From Erysipelotrichaceae bacterium (GTDB lineage Bacteria > Bacillota_I > Bacilli_A > Erysipelotrichales > Erysipelotrichaceae), in the NCBI GenBank assembly GCA_003520745.1, contig DOUE01000016.1, forward strand, positions 1-15,541: DNA of 15,541 nucleotides, given 5' to 3'. This document shows, piece after piece, positions 6,882-13,289 of the stretch. Within the stretch, counting starts at the first letter, position 1. Each line of letters begins with the position of its first letter. Made by a program: the position numbers and the translations under genes. The notes below the pieces were generated by a model. The model searched no databases. It was not told the origin of the DNA and saw only the letters and a list, made by a program, of their open reading frames with translations.

Positions 6882-7631
6882 CTAGAGAAGCGCTTCGATC
6901 TCTTTGACCATCGCTTCATTCAACATTCCCAATGTCAGGGTGAAGTCAAGCAAGGCTTTGGCGGAAGAGGGGACGCGGTCGATGCCTTGGACAAACGATG
7001 GAAGAAGGTTGGCGAGGGTTGGAAAGCGAAACTCGACCCTTCGTTCCAAATTGTAGGCATCGACGAAGTCGTTCTCCTCGTCGGCGAAGTGATGGTAGAT
7101 CGATAACAAGCGGTTCACCGCATGGTATTCGATCAAACGTTGGGCCGCAAGCCTCTCACCCCGACGATAACGCTGCATTCCGACCAAGAGGTTGGTCAGT
7201 AGTTCGTTGAGGGCGAAATCGATGTTGTCTTCCTTGATTTCACGGATTTCGACGACCGGTTGCTCACTGACATGACAACCATCCTTCCTAAAAATGAAAC
7301 GACCTTCGCTATAACCGATCGCATTCATTTCACGCTCTTCAAAGACGGCGAACTCGCCGTAGACCCCGTCGTTAAACAAGACCTTGTACCCGTCGACGGT
7401 ATTTCGGAAGGAATAGACCAGGGGTTTGACTTCATTCAACCAGTCAAGATCGTTGAGATAATCCATCTTCGACCCTTCGCGTACGATGACGAAAAAGTCG
7501 AGGTCCGAATATTCGTCGCATCGCTTCAGTTCCTTACCGACGGAACCTAGTCCCAACAACGCAAGGCAACTTTCCCGTTTCGCCAAGGATACACCCAATT
7601 CTTCGATCCGTTCCAACGCTTTCGCAGTCAT
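6882..7631 (-). CDS. Nucleotidyltransferase resembling lincosamide nucleotidyltransferases (Lnu(B/F)-like)
   Basis: A cytoplasmic protein of 249 residues with the signature of pol-beta-type nucleotidyltransferases. GLGSVGKELKRCDEYSDLDF at 27-46 gives G29-S30 and metal-binding D43 and D45; YGEFAVF at 91-97 may supply a third carboxylate. The C-terminal half is helical (LLTNLLVGMQRYRRGERLAAQR, about 144-165). This layout, including the run DWLNEVKPLVYSF after the active site, is like Lnu(B)/Lnu(F), which adenylylate lincosamide antibiotics. Whether this chromosomal copy confers resistance or modifies another small molecule cannot be told. The ATG at 7631 is chosen because GAGGGTG stands six bases upstream; ATG codons at 7646 and 7811 are in frame, but the first lacks a good site and the second lies inside the divergent gene. 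The fold is firm, the substrate is not. Confidence 0.85.
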   Translation of the reverse strand: MTAKALERIEELGVSLAKRESCLALLGLGSVGKELKRCDEYSDLDFFVIVREGSKMDYLNDLDWLNEVKPLVYSFRNTVDGYKVLFNDGVYGEFAVFEEREMNAIGYSEGRFIFRKDGCHVSEQPVVEIREIKEDNIDFALNELLTNLLVGMQRYRRGERLAAQRLIEYHAVNRLLSIYHHFADEENDFVDAYNLERRVEFRFPTLANLLPSFVQGIDRVPSSAKALLDFTLTLGMLNEAMVKEIEALL

Positions 7632-7635
7632 CCGT

Positions 7636-7664
7636 TTCACCCTCATCGAACTTTCTTGTATAAT
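7636..7664 (+). promoter_or_regulatory. Promoter of the second aldo/keto reductase gene
   Basis: TTCACC (7636-7641) is spaced 17 bases from a perfect TATAAT (7659-7664). The leader would be about 26 bases and carries AGGAGG at 7685-7690. The -35 overlaps the ribosome binding site of the divergent nucleotidyltransferase gene (7638-7644, minus). Confidence 0.7.
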
Positions 7665-7667
7665 GAC

Positions 7668-7673
7668 ATTGTA
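7668..7673 (-). promoter_or_regulatory. Candidate extended -10 for the nucleotidyltransferase gene
   Basis: On the minus strand this is TACAAT preceded by TG and one base, an extended -10 that does not need a good -35, and none is seen. It overlaps the expected transcription start of the plus-strand reductase promoter, so the two promoters probably cannot be occupied at once. Confidence 0.5.
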
Positions 7674-7696
7674 ACATGCAACACAGGAGGAGCACC

Positions 7697-8512
7697 ATGC
7701 CACAATTAACCGATGTGTATACCTTGTATAACGGAGTGAATATTCCGAAAATCGGATACGGGACCTGGCAGATTCCCGACGAAGTCGCCTACGAGTCGAC
7801 CCTGGCGGCACTGCGTAGCGGGTATCGCCACGTCGATACCGCCAAAGCCTACCGCAACGAAAGCGCGGTCGGACGTGCCGTGAAAGACTCGGGCATCCCG
7901 CGCAGCGAAATTTTCGTCACAAGCAAGCTGCCCGCCCAAACCAAAGGCTACCAAGAAACTTTGGACGCCTTTGAGTCGACGATGAAGGCGTTGGACTTGG
8001 ATGTGTTGGATCTCTATCTGATCCACGCCCCCTGGCCATGGGATCAGATCGGTAAGGACTGCACCGAAGGTAACATCCAATCCTGGAAGGCCATGGAGAA
8101 ACTGTACAAAGACGGACGCATCCGCTCCATCGGGGTCAGTAACTTTTCACCCAAGGACATCCAAGCCCTGATCGATACCTGCGAAATCCTACCGATGGTC
8201 AACCAGATTTCATTCTTCGTCGGACACTCGCAGAAAGAAACCAAGGCGTTCTGCGATGAAAAAGGGATTTTGGTCGAAGCCTATTCCCCCTTGGCGACGG
8301 GTCGGGTTTTCAATGAAACCGTGCTGAAGGACATCGCCGACGACAATAACGTGACGGTCGCCCAGCTTTGCATCCGCTATTGCCTCCAAAAAGGAACCTT
8401 GCCTTTGCCTAAGACGACCAAGGAATTCAGAATGGTCGAAAACGCCCGGGTCGATTTCACGATCAATGAAAAAGACATGGCGAAACTCGACGCCCTCGAT
8501 AAAGGGAAATAA
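7697..8512 (+). CDS. Aldo/keto reductase of the 2,5-diketogluconate reductase / YvgN type
   Basis: NADPH-dependent cytoplasmic reductase of carbonyl compounds, with 271 residues, the usual length for this family. The tetrad is intact: D47 (HVDTAKAY), Y52, K77 (VTSKL) and H110 (YLIHAPWPW). IRSIGVSNFSPKDIQAL at 142-158 and VEAYSPLATGR at 193-203 are typical, and LPLPKTTKEFRM at 225-236 is the loop that binds the NADP 2'-phosphate side. Likely substrates are methylglyoxal and other aldehydes or ketoacids, but the natural one cannot be read. The start at 7697 follows AGGAGG by six bases; codons further upstream belong to the leader and promoter. It has its own promoter and terminator, so it is probably monocistronic. 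It differs from the first reductase in this window in having no Fe-S tail. Confidence 0.95.
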   Translation: MPQLTDVYTLYNGVNIPKIGYGTWQIPDEVAYESTLAALRSGYRHVDTAKAYRNESAVGRAVKDSGIPRSEIFVTSKLPAQTKGYQETLDAFESTMKALDLDVLDLYLIHAPWPWDQIGKDCTEGNIQSWKAMEKLYKDGRIRSIGVSNFSPKDIQALIDTCEILPMVNQISFFVGHSQKETKAFCDEKGILVEAYSPLATGRVFNETVLKDIADDNNVTVAQLCIRYCLQKGTLPLPKTTKEFRMVENARVDFTINEKDMAKLDALDKGK

Positions 8513-8519
8513 CTAAGAG

Positions 8520-8549
8520 AAAAGATTCTTCACCGCGAAGAATCTTTTT
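8520..8549 (+). terminator. Intrinsic terminator after the second aldo/keto reductase
   Basis: An 11-bp stem AAAAGATTCTT/AAGAATCTTTT (8520-8530, 8538-8548) with a seven-base loop and closing T-run. The T-run overlaps the -35 of the next promoter. Confidence 0.9.
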
Positions 8550-8576
8550 GATTTCATGCCGCGTTTACTATACAAT
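8548..8576 (+). promoter_or_regulatory. Promoter of asnA
   Basis: TTGATT (8548-8553) and TACAAT (8571-8576) with a 17-base spacer. The leader is about 20 bases with GCGAGG before the ATG. No separate operator or T-box leader fits in this space, so amino-acid-responsive leader control of this gene is unlikely. Confidence 0.75.
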
Positions 8577-8602
8577 AGGTACAACATTGAAGCGAGGTCC
8601 CT

Positions 8603-9625
8603 ATGATAACGAATTTCAACGGCGTAATGGTTCCCGAAGGCTATGATTCCTCCTTGGATATCCGGGAAACCGAACATGCGATCAAATTGATCAAAGACTA
8701 TTTCGAACACGATCTCTCCTCCCAACTGAACCTGACCCGTGTGTCGGCCCCTTTGTTCGTGCGTCCGCAAACCGGACTCAACGACAATCTCAACGGAATC
8801 GAGCGTCCGGTGGCGTTCGGGGTGAAGTGTATCGACGAGGAAATCGTCGAAGTCGTCCACTCGTTGGCGAAATGGAAACGTAACGCCTTGAAACGCTATG
8901 GGTTCACTGTCGGCGAAGGGCTTTACACGGACATGAACGCGATCCGCAGGGACGAAGAGACCGACAATCTCCACTCGATCTACGTCGACCAGTGGGATTG
9001 GGAACTCAACATCAAAAAGGAAGATCGTACGATGGAGACCTTGAAGGAAACGGTACGCAAGATCTATAAGGTGTTGAAAGATACCGAGTTGTTGGTGAAG
9101 ACGCGCTATCCCAAACTTCAACCGATCCTTCCCCAAGACATTTTCTTCATCACGTCGCAGGAACTTGAAGATCGATATCCCGACCTGACACCGAAGGAAA
9201 GAGAAGACAAGATCTGTGAAGATAAGAAAGCCGTATTCATCCTACAGATCGGTGGGTTGTTGAAATCCGGTCAAAAACATGACGGACGCGCCCCCGACTA
9301 CGACGATTGGCAGCTCAACGGCGACATCGTCGTGTGGAATCCCGTGCTTGAACGTTCGTTTGAACTTTCTTCGATGGGCATCCGGGTCGACGAGGAAGCG
9401 TTGGATCGTCAATTGACCCTGGCGGGATGCGACGATCGCCGGTCGATGCCTTTCCATAAGGCGCTGTTGGCGGGTGAACTCCCGTATTCGATGGGGGGCG
9501 GGATCGGTCAATCCCGACTCTGCATGTTCTTCCTTCATAAAGCGCATATCGGTGAAGTCCAGGCTTCCGTATGGCCGGACGAGACCGAAGAACTCTGCCG
9601 CCGATATAACATCCAACTTCTTTAG
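8603..9625 (+). CDS. asnA: Aspartate--ammonia ligase (asparagine synthetase A)
   Basis: Makes asparagine from aspartate, ammonia and ATP, releasing AMP and diphosphate, in the cytoplasm. The 340 residues compare with 330 in Escherichia coli AsnA, and long stretches agree with it. Examples are EVVHSLAKWKR at 83-93, GEGLYTDMNA at 104-113, YVDQWDWE at 127-134, SQELEDRYPDL at 185-195, RAPDYDDW at 229-236, NGDIVVWNPVLE at 239-250, FELSSMGIRVD at 253-263 and GGGIGQSRL at 298-306. This is the class II aminoacyl-tRNA synthetase-like fold, distinct from glutamine-dependent AsnB. The ATG at 8603 has GCGAGG five bases upstream. The gene is flanked by its own promoter and a terminator, so it stands alone. 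Ammonia-dependent synthesis fits an organism with a good ammonia supply. Confidence 0.98.
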   Translation: MITNFNGVMVPEGYDSSLDIRETEHAIKLIKDYFEHDLSSQLNLTRVSAPLFVRPQTGLNDNLNGIERPVAFGVKCIDEEIVEVVHSLAKWKRNALKRYGFTVGEGLYTDMNAIRRDEETDNLHSIYVDQWDWELNIKKEDRTMETLKETVRKIYKVLKDTELLVKTRYPKLQPILPQDIFFITSQELEDRYPDLTPKEREDKICEDKKAVFILQIGGLLKSGQKHDGRAPDYDDWQLNGDIVVWNPVLERSFELSSMGIRVDEEALDRQLTLAGCDDRRSMPFHKALLAGELPYSMGGGIGQSRLCMFFLHKAHIGEVQASVWPDETEELCRRYNIQLL

Positions 9626-9647
9626 CCGACGCAAGTCGGTTTTTTCT
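9626..9647 (+). terminator. Intrinsic terminator of asnA
   Basis: CCGAC/GTCGG stem (9626-9630, 9635-9639) with a GCAA tetraloop, followed by six T. It begins immediately after the asnA stop codon (9623-9625). Confidence 0.85.
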
Positions 9648-9652
9648 TAATC

Positions 9653-9680
9653 TTGGCTTAACTTGAAGTTTGTTAAACTT
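9653..9680 (+). promoter_or_regulatory. Candidate promoter and operator of the surface-polymer acylation cassette
   Basis: TTGGCT (9653-9658) and an extended -10, TG then one base then TAAACT (9671-9679), form a weak promoter with a 15-base spacer. Two overlapping palindromes cover it: AACTTGAAGTT (9660-9670) and AAGTTTGTTAAACTT (9666-9680). The repeated AACTT/AAGTT half-sites over the -10 look like a binding site for a regulator. Confidence 0.45.
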
Positions 9681-9690
9681 GCAGGGTAGC

Positions 9691-9704
9691 GCGAGAAACC
9701 TCGC
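9691..9704 (+). other. Small hairpin in the leader of the lipoprotein gene
   Basis: GCGAG/CTCGC stem around loop AAAC, seven bases before the GGAG ribosome binding site (9711-9714). It lacks a T-tract. It may protect the 5' end of the mRNA or affect ribosome access. It does not match a riboswitch that I recognise. Confidence 0.4.
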
Positions 9705-9721
9705 TGGAATGGAGCGTATTC

Positions 9722-10240
9722 ATGAAGAAAATTCTACTCTTGGTTTTAGGTCTTGGTTTGATCTTGGGAGGTTGTGCCGGGTCGTCGAAATTCACAAAGG
9801 CCGACATGGACAAAGCGGTCGCCGCCGTAAAAGCGGAATACGGGGAAAACTACATCCCGTCCAATCCGATCAATGCGACGCAGTTGGAAGAAGTGATGAA
9901 GGTCAAAGCGGCGGATGTGGAAGCCTTCTATGCGGAAGGTCCGATGATGAGTTTGAACGTCGATACCTTCATCGCCGTGTTGGCGAAAGACGGGAAGGTC
10001 GAAGACGTCAAGAAGGCGTTGGAAGACTATCGCGACTATCTGATCAACGACGGGTTCAATTATCCCATGAACATGGACAAGGTCAAAGCGACACAGGTCC
10101 TTGTCAAGGGCAATCTCGTGTTCTTGTTGCTGTTGGGGAAATACGATGATCGCACCGAGGCGACCGATGCGGAGCGCACGGAATTCGCCGAAGCCGAAGT
10201 TCAACGCGGGGTCGATGCGATCCTGGAAGCGTTGAAGTAG
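9722..10240 (+). CDS. DUF4358-type lipoprotein
   Basis: A secreted, lipid-anchored protein of 172 residues. The signal peptide MKKILLLVLGLGLILGG ends in a lipobox with lipidated C18 (LGGC), so the mature protein is on the outer face of the membrane. The remainder is a small soluble domain without membrane segments. Its pattern (two helices, then VFLLLLGKYDD near 132-142 and an acidic helical end) fits DUF4358, whose function is unknown. It is the first gene of a tight operon: 16 bases separate it from the MBOAT gene. That position suggests it helps the acyltransferase system at the cell surface, perhaps by binding the polymer or the DHHW protein. This is inference from context. The start has GGAG seven bases upstream. 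The DUF assignment is by pattern only. Confidence 0.85.
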   Translation: MKKILLLVLGLGLILGGCAGSSKFTKADMDKAVAAVKAEYGENYIPSNPINATQLEEVMKVKAADVEAFYAEGPMMSLNVDTFIAVLAKDGKVEDVKKALEDYRDYLINDGFNYPMNMDKVKATQVLVKGNLVFLLLLGKYDDRTEATDAERTEFAEAEVQRGVDAILEALK

Positions 10241-10256
10241 AAGAAGGGAGTAAGGC

Positions 10257-11630
10257 ATGGTTTTCTCCAGTGTTCTCTTTGTGTTCAAATTCCTACCCAT
10301 CGCCTTACTCCTCCTTTTTTTAACCCCGAAAAAGTATCGTAACGCGGTTTTATTGGGATTAAGTCTGGTTTTCTACGCCTGGGGTGAAGTGAAATACATC
10401 TCGATTATGTTCGCCTCGATCTTCATCGATTACTTCTGTTCAAACGGAATCGAGAATCACAGGGACGATAAAAACCGTACACGGATGTATCTATCGATTT
10501 CGATCCTGATGAATCTCGGTTTATTGTTTTTCTTCAAATATTCCGACTTCGTCATCCGCTCGATCAATCTTCTGTTTCAATCCGACCTTCCTTTACTGAA
10601 CCTAACCTTGCCGTTGGGGATCAGTTTCTATACCTTTCAAACCATGTCCTATACCTTCGATGTCTATCGCGGAAACCTGAAAGCGGAGACAAACATCATC
10701 GATTTCGGCGCCTTCGTTTGTCTTTTCCCGCAATTGATCGCGGGGCCGATCGTCACCTACAGTCAGATCGCCAAGGAACTGAAGGAACGGGTCGTGACCT
10801 GGGCGAAGTTCAACGACGGTGTGATGCTGTTCCTCGCGGGGCTTGCGTCGAAGGTGCTACTCGCAAACAACATCGGGATGCTTTGGGACGATGTGCTCTT
10901 GTTGGGACCGGAGCGCATTTCAACCCTTGGGGCGTGGCTGGGTCTTGTGGCCTTCGGGATGCAGATCTACTTCGACTTCAGCGGTTATTCGCTGATGGCG
11001 ATCGGCATGGGGAAGATGATGGGCTTCGAATTCCCCCAGAACTTCAATTATCCTTACATCTCGAAAAGCATGACGGAATTCTGGAGTCGTTGGCATATGA
11101 CCCTTGGAGCCTGGTTTCGCGATTATGTCTATATCCCTTTGGGCGGTAACCGAAAGGGCATCAAGACCCAGCTTCGCAACCTGTTCATCGTCTGGTTCCT
11201 GACCGGACTCTGGCATGGGGCCGACTATAACTTCGTCCTCTGGGGTATGTACTTCTTCGTCTTGCTGACGCTTGAGAAACTGGTGTTGTTGAAGTACTTC
11301 AAAAACCATCCGGCTGTCGCAAGATCGTACTTCATCGTCGGGATCTTGATCGGCTGGGCGATCTTCGCCATCCCCGACCTCTCTCTTCTGGGTTCCTATC
11401 TTCTGGTCCTCTTCCGGTTTAGTCCCGGCTTGGACTGGGTCTATTTCCTAAGAAACTACGCCTTGATTCTTATCCTGTGTATCATATTCTCAATGCCGAT
11501 CATCAATCGGCTGAAGGAAATCCGTTGGATGAATCCTCTTCTGAATCTCGGGATGTCGATCGCGTTTCTCATCGTGGTCGCCTATCTTGTGGATTCGACG
11601 TATAATCCCTTCTTGTATTTCCGCTTCTAG
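10257..11630 (+). CDS. MBOAT family O-acyltransferase (AlgI/DltB-like)
   Basis: Integral membrane enzyme of 457 residues with about ten to twelve hydrophobic segments. In this family it moves an acyl group, usually acetyl, across the membrane onto an extracellular polymer. The N-terminus (MVFSSVLFVFKFLPIALLLLF) is typical of AlgI relatives. Core motifs are FYAWGEVKY at 39-47, LPLGISFYTFQTMSYTFDVYR at 118-138, FPQLIAGPIV at 157-166, YFDFSGYSLMAIGMGKMMGF at 238-257, SRWHMTLGAWFRDYVYIPLGGNR at 277-299 and GLWHGADYNFVLWG at 317-330. H280 and H320 are the two conserved histidines, with H320 the expected catalytic residue. GGGAG at 10246-10250 serves the ATG at 10257. The gene sits between a lipoprotein and a DHHW protein, so it is the membrane engine of a polymer acylation cassette. 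The target polymer is not encoded here. Confidence 0.96.
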   Translation: MVFSSVLFVFKFLPIALLLLFLTPKKYRNAVLLGLSLVFYAWGEVKYISIMFASIFIDYFCSNGIENHRDDKNRTRMYLSISILMNLGLLFFFKYSDFVIRSINLLFQSDLPLLNLTLPLGISFYTFQTMSYTFDVYRGNLKAETNIIDFGAFVCLFPQLIAGPIVTYSQIAKELKERVVTWAKFNDGVMLFLAGLASKVLLANNIGMLWDDVLLLGPERISTLGAWLGLVAFGMQIYFDFSGYSLMAIGMGKMMGFEFPQNFNYPYISKSMTEFWSRWHMTLGAWFRDYVYIPLGGNRKGIKTQLRNLFIVWFLTGLWHGADYNFVLWGMYFFVLLTLEKLVLLKYFKNHPAVARSYFIVGILIGWAIFAIPDLSLLGSYLLVLFRFSPGLDWVYFLRNYALILILCIIFSMPIINRLKEIRWMNPLLNLGMSIAFLIVVAYLVDSTYNPFLYFRF

Positions 11631-11642
11631 AAAGGAGCCGCG

Positions 11643-12731
11643 ATGAAAAACATACCCTCCAAACTCTTCTTGCTTGTCCTCGCCGCTCTTTTCATTGCGG
11701 ACACGATCAAACCTGTCCGCGCCTTTTCCGACTTCGAGAAACGCGCCTTGGCGCAGTTTCCCCGCTTCGATCTTTCCTCCCTCATCGACAACGACTACAC
11801 GAAAGACCTCGAATCCTACATCAACGACCAATTCTTCGGCCGAGATTTCTGGGTCTCGCTGAAATCTACAATCGAAGACGGACTTGGAAAAACCGAAAAC
11901 AACGGGATTCTGATCGGATCCGACAAGTATCTTTTCGAAAAGAAATTCACCCTCTCCCGACAAGCGATCCTGAATATCGGATATTTGAATGAATTCAAAG
12001 AACTGTATGCGGACTTCCCGTTGACGATCATGCTGGCGCCGAATTCGGATGCGGTCTATCCTGAAAAACTTCCGATCGGCACGCCGCAGTTCGACCAAAT
12101 CTCTCAAATCAAGCAATGGGAAGATGAACTTGGCTTATTGAATGTTTCGGATAAACTGCTTACTCACAAAGAATCGTCGCTGTATTATCTCAGCGACCAT
12201 CACTGGACCCTCGATGGCGCCTACCTTGCCTATCAAGCCGTGATGGAATCGTGGGGGCTCATCCCGATGGATCTGGACTCCTTCGATGTGAAGGAAGTCG
12301 AGGGGTTCCTTGGCACCTACTACAATAAAGCAAGACCGAAGGATTATCCCCCTGAAATTCTGAAGTACATCGATCCGCAGATCCTAAGTTATCTCACAGG
12401 GGATAAATTCAACGACTCATTGATCGATAAGGAAGCGCTTGGTTCTTCCGATAAATACGGTGCGTTTCTTCATGGCAACCACGGCTATGCCCAAATCATC
12501 GTAAGGGAGACCTTGATCCCCAACCGCATCCTGGTCATCAAAGATTCCTATGCGAACAGTCTGATCCCCTTTCTTACCTCCCATTTCGACGTCATCGATG
12601 TCGTGGACTTGCGTCACTTCAACGGTTCGCTCAAGACCTTGATCAGTGGATCCGACTACAAGCAGATTCTCTTTCTTCAGAATTTCAATCAATTCAGCCT
12701 CGATGTCAACGTGGCGAAACTCAGATACTAG
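11643..12731 (+). CDS. DHHW / AlgX-like SGNH-type protein, probable extracellular O-acetyltransferase partner
   Basis: A protein of 362 residues with an N-terminal hydrophobic segment (about 5-20), an uncleaved anchor or signal peptide, so the rest faces outward. It carries the DHHW motif at 185-188 (SDHHWTLDGAYLAY) and a later KDSYANSLIPFL block at 300-311. By comparison with AlgJ/AlgX, D185, H187 and S302 form the probable Asp-His-Ser catalytic set of an SGNH-like acetyltransferase. It would take acetyl groups from the MBOAT protein and place them on a polysaccharide. The opening segment FSDFEKRALAQFP (28-40) and INDQFFGRDFW (60-70) are typical of this family. The gene follows the MBOAT stop by 12 bases, with AAAGGAG five bases before the ATG. 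No hairpin with a T-tract follows it. Confidence 0.93.
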   Translation: MKNIPSKLFLLVLAALFIADTIKPVRAFSDFEKRALAQFPRFDLSSLIDNDYTKDLESYINDQFFGRDFWVSLKSTIEDGLGKTENNGILIGSDKYLFEKKFTLSRQAILNIGYLNEFKELYADFPLTIMLAPNSDAVYPEKLPIGTPQFDQISQIKQWEDELGLLNVSDKLLTHKESSLYYLSDHHWTLDGAYLAYQAVMESWGLIPMDLDSFDVKEVEGFLGTYYNKARPKDYPPEILKYIDPQILSYLTGDKFNDSLIDKEALGSSDKYGAFLHGNHGYAQIIVRETLIPNRILVIKDSYANSLIPFLTSHFDVIDVVDLRHFNGSLKTLISGSDYKQILFLQNFNQFSLDVNVAKLRY

Positions 12732-12743
12732 TGCTTTCATCGT

Positions 12744-12786
12744 CTCTGACCGTACTCCCTATGATAGAATGGACGAGTACGGAGAG
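12744..12786 (+). promoter_or_regulatory. Inverted repeat flanking a candidate -10 element
   Basis: CCGTACTC (12750-12757) and GAGTACGG (12775-12782) are perfect 8-bp arms, extended by CTCT (12744-12747) and AGAG (12783-12786) if a two-base bulge is allowed. The 17 bases between hold TATGAT (12760-12765) and overlapping TAGAAT (12765-12770), both 5 of 6 to a -10; the -35 is poor. As DNA this could be an operator around the promoter of the next gene. In read-through RNA from the cassette it would fold as a hairpin that reaches the next ribosome binding site. Confidence 0.55.
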
Positions 12787-12791
12787 CAACG

Positions 12792-13157
12792 ATGAACAAA
12801 AAGACAAAGAAATTTCTTATCCAGGTATTCGGACTCGCGGGGATCGGATTCCTGCTCTATTCATCCTATGGTTATTTTATCGATGGACTTTATTTCGATC
12901 TCTTCGTGAATCTCGAATTGATCGTCTTGATGGTCGTCGTGATTTCCAACCATGAGAACCAATACAAACTCTACGATGCGATGTCGTTGATGGCGATGAT
13001 CCACCTCGGCGCCACGGCGCTTGCGGGGGCGTTGGAAGCGAATTGGATCCGTGCTGGATCGGCGTTTACGGCGTTCATCGGATTTGGCTATTTCAAGTAT
13101 GTCTATAGCCGTAAAACCCGTTTGATTCTGAGTTCAAAGTACCGGGTGAAGAAATAA
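12792..13157 (+). CDS. Hypothetical four-helix membrane protein
   Basis: A protein of 121 residues that I do not recognise. It begins with a basic stretch (MNKKTKKF) and has four hydrophobic segments, about 9-29, 35-52, 63-81 and 87-104. It ends in a basic tail (SRKTRLILSSKYRVKK), so both ends are probably cytoplasmic. The loop between segments two and three (SNHENQYKLYD) is the only clearly polar part. There are no cysteines and no obvious catalytic motif. The ATG at 12792 follows GGAGAG by six bases. The gene is 60 bases after the DHHW gene on the same strand with no clear terminator between, so it may be read together with the acylation cassette, or from its own promoter inside the inverted repeat. 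A terminator follows it. It is surely coding given the hydrophobic pattern and start signal; function unknown. Confidence 0.8.
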   Translation: MNKKTKKFLIQVFGLAGIGFLLYSSYGYFIDGLYFDLFVNLELIVLMVVVISNHENQYKLYDAMSLMAMIHLGATALAGALEANWIRAGSAFTAFIGFGYFKYVYSRKTRLILSSKYRVKK

Positions 13158-13220
13158 TCCGAGCTCACTTCATCATAATGAGGATTGGCTAAGAAAGTAG
13201 TTTACGATCTAGGTTGAACG

Positions 13221-13242
13221 AAAAGTGCGACAGCACTTTTTT
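13221..13242 (+). terminator. Intrinsic terminator after the four-helix membrane protein
   Basis: AAAAGTGC/GCACTTTT stem (13221-13228, 13233-13240) with loop GACA and a T-run. The T-run sits two bases ahead of the next promoter's -35. The 13158-13220 stretch before it shows nothing else. Confidence 0.9.
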
Positions 13243-13243
13243 G

Positions 13244-13272
13244 TTGATACATATCGAGTATCGATATATAAT
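13244..13272 (+). promoter_or_regulatory. Near-consensus promoter of the PadR/DUF2812 operon
   Basis: TTGATA (13244-13249), a 17-base spacer and a perfect TATAAT (13267-13272). This is the strongest promoter by eye in the window, so the operon must be held down by something, most simply by the PadR protein on the palindrome in the spacer. Confidence 0.85.
13251..13267 (+). promoter_or_regulatory. Palindromic operator, probable PadR binding site
   Basis: ATATCGA, GTA, TCGATAT is a perfect 7-bp inverted repeat around a three-base centre. It fills the spacer and touches the first base of the -10, so a bound dimer would block RNA polymerase. It differs from the ATGT/ACAT boxes known for classical PadR. 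The link to the adjacent repressor gene is inference. Confidence 0.65.
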
Positions 13273-13289
13273 TGAAATAGAGGGATCCG

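Noticed and set aside
7632..7811. Longer form of the nucleotidyltransferase starting at 7811 on the minus strand
   Set aside because: The extra part overlaps the start of the second aldo/keto reductase and both promoters, is Arg-rich and not family-like. A GAGGGTG site stands before the ATG at 7631.
8513..9136. 207-codon minus-strand frame over asnA
   Set aside because: It lies opposite the well-conserved asnA gene and its terminator/promoter region, and the sequence has no motif.
9691..9721. Riboswitch or T-box in the leader of the lipoprotein gene
   Set aside because: The leader after the likely start is only about 35-40 bases and holds one 5-bp hairpin, too small for any known riboswitch class.
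9670..10149. 159-codon plus-strand frame overlapping the lipoprotein gene
   Set aside because: It is in another frame, starts inside the promoter palindrome, and is rich in Arg, Gly and Gln without structure. The overlapping frame has a perfect lipobox and ribosome binding site.
12731..12955. 74-codon plus-strand frame starting at the DHHW stop
   Set aside because: It has no ribosome binding site and is out of frame with the four-helix membrane protein, which has its own GGAGAG site and a coherent hydrophobic pattern.
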